A stretch of DNA of 12,767 nucleotides from Flavobacterium sp. (lineage in GTDB: Bacteria; Bacteroidota; Bacteroidia; Flavobacteriales; Flavobacteriaceae): the NCBI GenBank assembly GCA_024709705.1, contig JANJWE010000102.1, positions 1-12,767 on the forward strand. The letters are read 5' to 3'. Positions 12,471 through 12,767 of this stretch are shown here, piece after piece. Every line of letters begins with the position of its first letter. Position 1 is the first letter of the stretch. A program made the position numbers and the translations under genes. Under the pieces are notes generated by a model. The model was not told the origin of the DNA, did no database searches, and saw nothing but the letters and a program-made list of their open reading frames with translations.

Positions 12471-12767
12471 TACAAGAAGCTTTTCCTGCTTTTCACTACA
12501 AGCTTGTTGGTTTTGTTGTTTTTTTCAAAGTCATAAAAAGAGCTTCCTTTGGTCGCTTTTTTAAGCCAAGAAAAAATACAACCCACCTGCACAAGGCTTT
12601 TCATTGCAATCGGGGCTAGGGGATTTGTGCCAAGAAAGGAAGAATCCCTCCCCGGCATCACCTACTATGATATATAGATAATAAGTATGATAATTTGAAT
12701 TGGGTTACTAGATTTTGCTTTATTAAAAAGTAAAAAGAGAGAAAACAATAGGATAAGGGGAAAAAAC
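12471..12767. other. No supported gene; structured, repeat-like intergenic stretch
   Basis: Downstream of the permease gene there is no ORF with family features. Positions 12498-12507 are the palindrome ACAAGCTTGT followed by a T-rich run, which may help end transcription. Positions 12611-12654 can fold as a two-step hairpin: CGGGG (12611-12615) with CCCCG (12650-12654), and inside it GGGATT (12620-12625) with AATCCC (12643-12648), leaving a 17-nt loop. No T-run follows, so it is not a simple terminator. From memory, the stretch about 12475-12617 resembles GC-richer intergenic repeats found after genes in Flavobacteria; this is an impression that needs a genome search. The last 110 bp are AT-rich with nothing recognisable. 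Confidence 0.5.

Noticed and set aside
12611..12654. Intrinsic terminator for the permease gene
   Set aside because: The hairpin is about 140 bp after the stop and is not followed by a T-run.
12467..12661. 64-residue minus-strand ORF downstream of the permease gene
   Set aside because: No domain features, it overlaps the structured intergenic stretch, and an equally open frame exists on the opposite strand.

Overview
The window looks like chromosomal DNA from a member of the Bacteroidetes, most likely Flavobacteriaceae and probably a Flavobacterium relative. The reasons are AT-rich DNA with A/T-rich leaders and no Shine-Dalgarno sequences, several promoter candidates of the Bacteroidetes type (-7 element TAnnTTTG), and a gene set typical of that group: kynurenine 3-monooxygenase, a DUF853 HerA-like ATPase, QueE, NamZ/DUF1343 and a LolE/FtsX-type permease. 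I see no rRNA, tRNA, CRISPR array, transposase or phage gene.

Layout. (1) Positions 1-3174, minus strand: a photolyase cluster read right to left. It holds a flavin-reductase-domain protein, a tiny DUF2256 zinc-ribbon protein (2 bp downstream), a DASH-type cryptochrome, and the first 267 codons of an iron-sulfur (6-4) photolyase-like protein that runs off the left edge. One good promoter lies upstream of the flavin reductase. (2) 3243-4617, plus strand: kynurenine 3-monooxygenase, divergent from the photolyase cluster. (3) 4619-7058, minus strand: HerA-like ATPase, a DUF486 membrane protein and a cupin, possibly one transcript. (4) 7126-8254, plus strand: queE, then a secreted DUF2059 protein, closed by a clear hairpin terminator. 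(5) 8253-8957, minus strand: a SAM methyltransferase. (6) 8999-9915, plus strand: a YkgJ-type cysteine-cluster protein and a small membrane PH-domain protein, 1 bp apart. (7) 9912-11144, minus strand: a NamZ-type exo-muramidase lipoprotein. (8) 11210-12470, plus strand: an ABC-transporter permease of the LolE/FtsX type. (9) 12471-12767: no supported gene, with a structured stretch that may be an intergenic repeat element.

The genes are mostly housekeeping functions: light-driven DNA repair, NAD precursor synthesis from tryptophan, queuosine precursor synthesis, peptidoglycan recycling and lipoprotein trafficking. The less ordinary signal lies between and partly inside them. At least four places carry degenerate tandem repeats with a period near 7 bp (GTTTCAR, RGGTAAT and ACTGNNN types), often arranged as inverted repeats. 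They sit directly against gene starts or stops; in one case an arm contains the start codon, in another a unit contains the stop codon. A related 12-bp tandem repeat lies in frame inside the cryptochrome gene. I did not find an obvious new defence or metabolic system; the repeat family and the photolyase cluster are the items most worth following.
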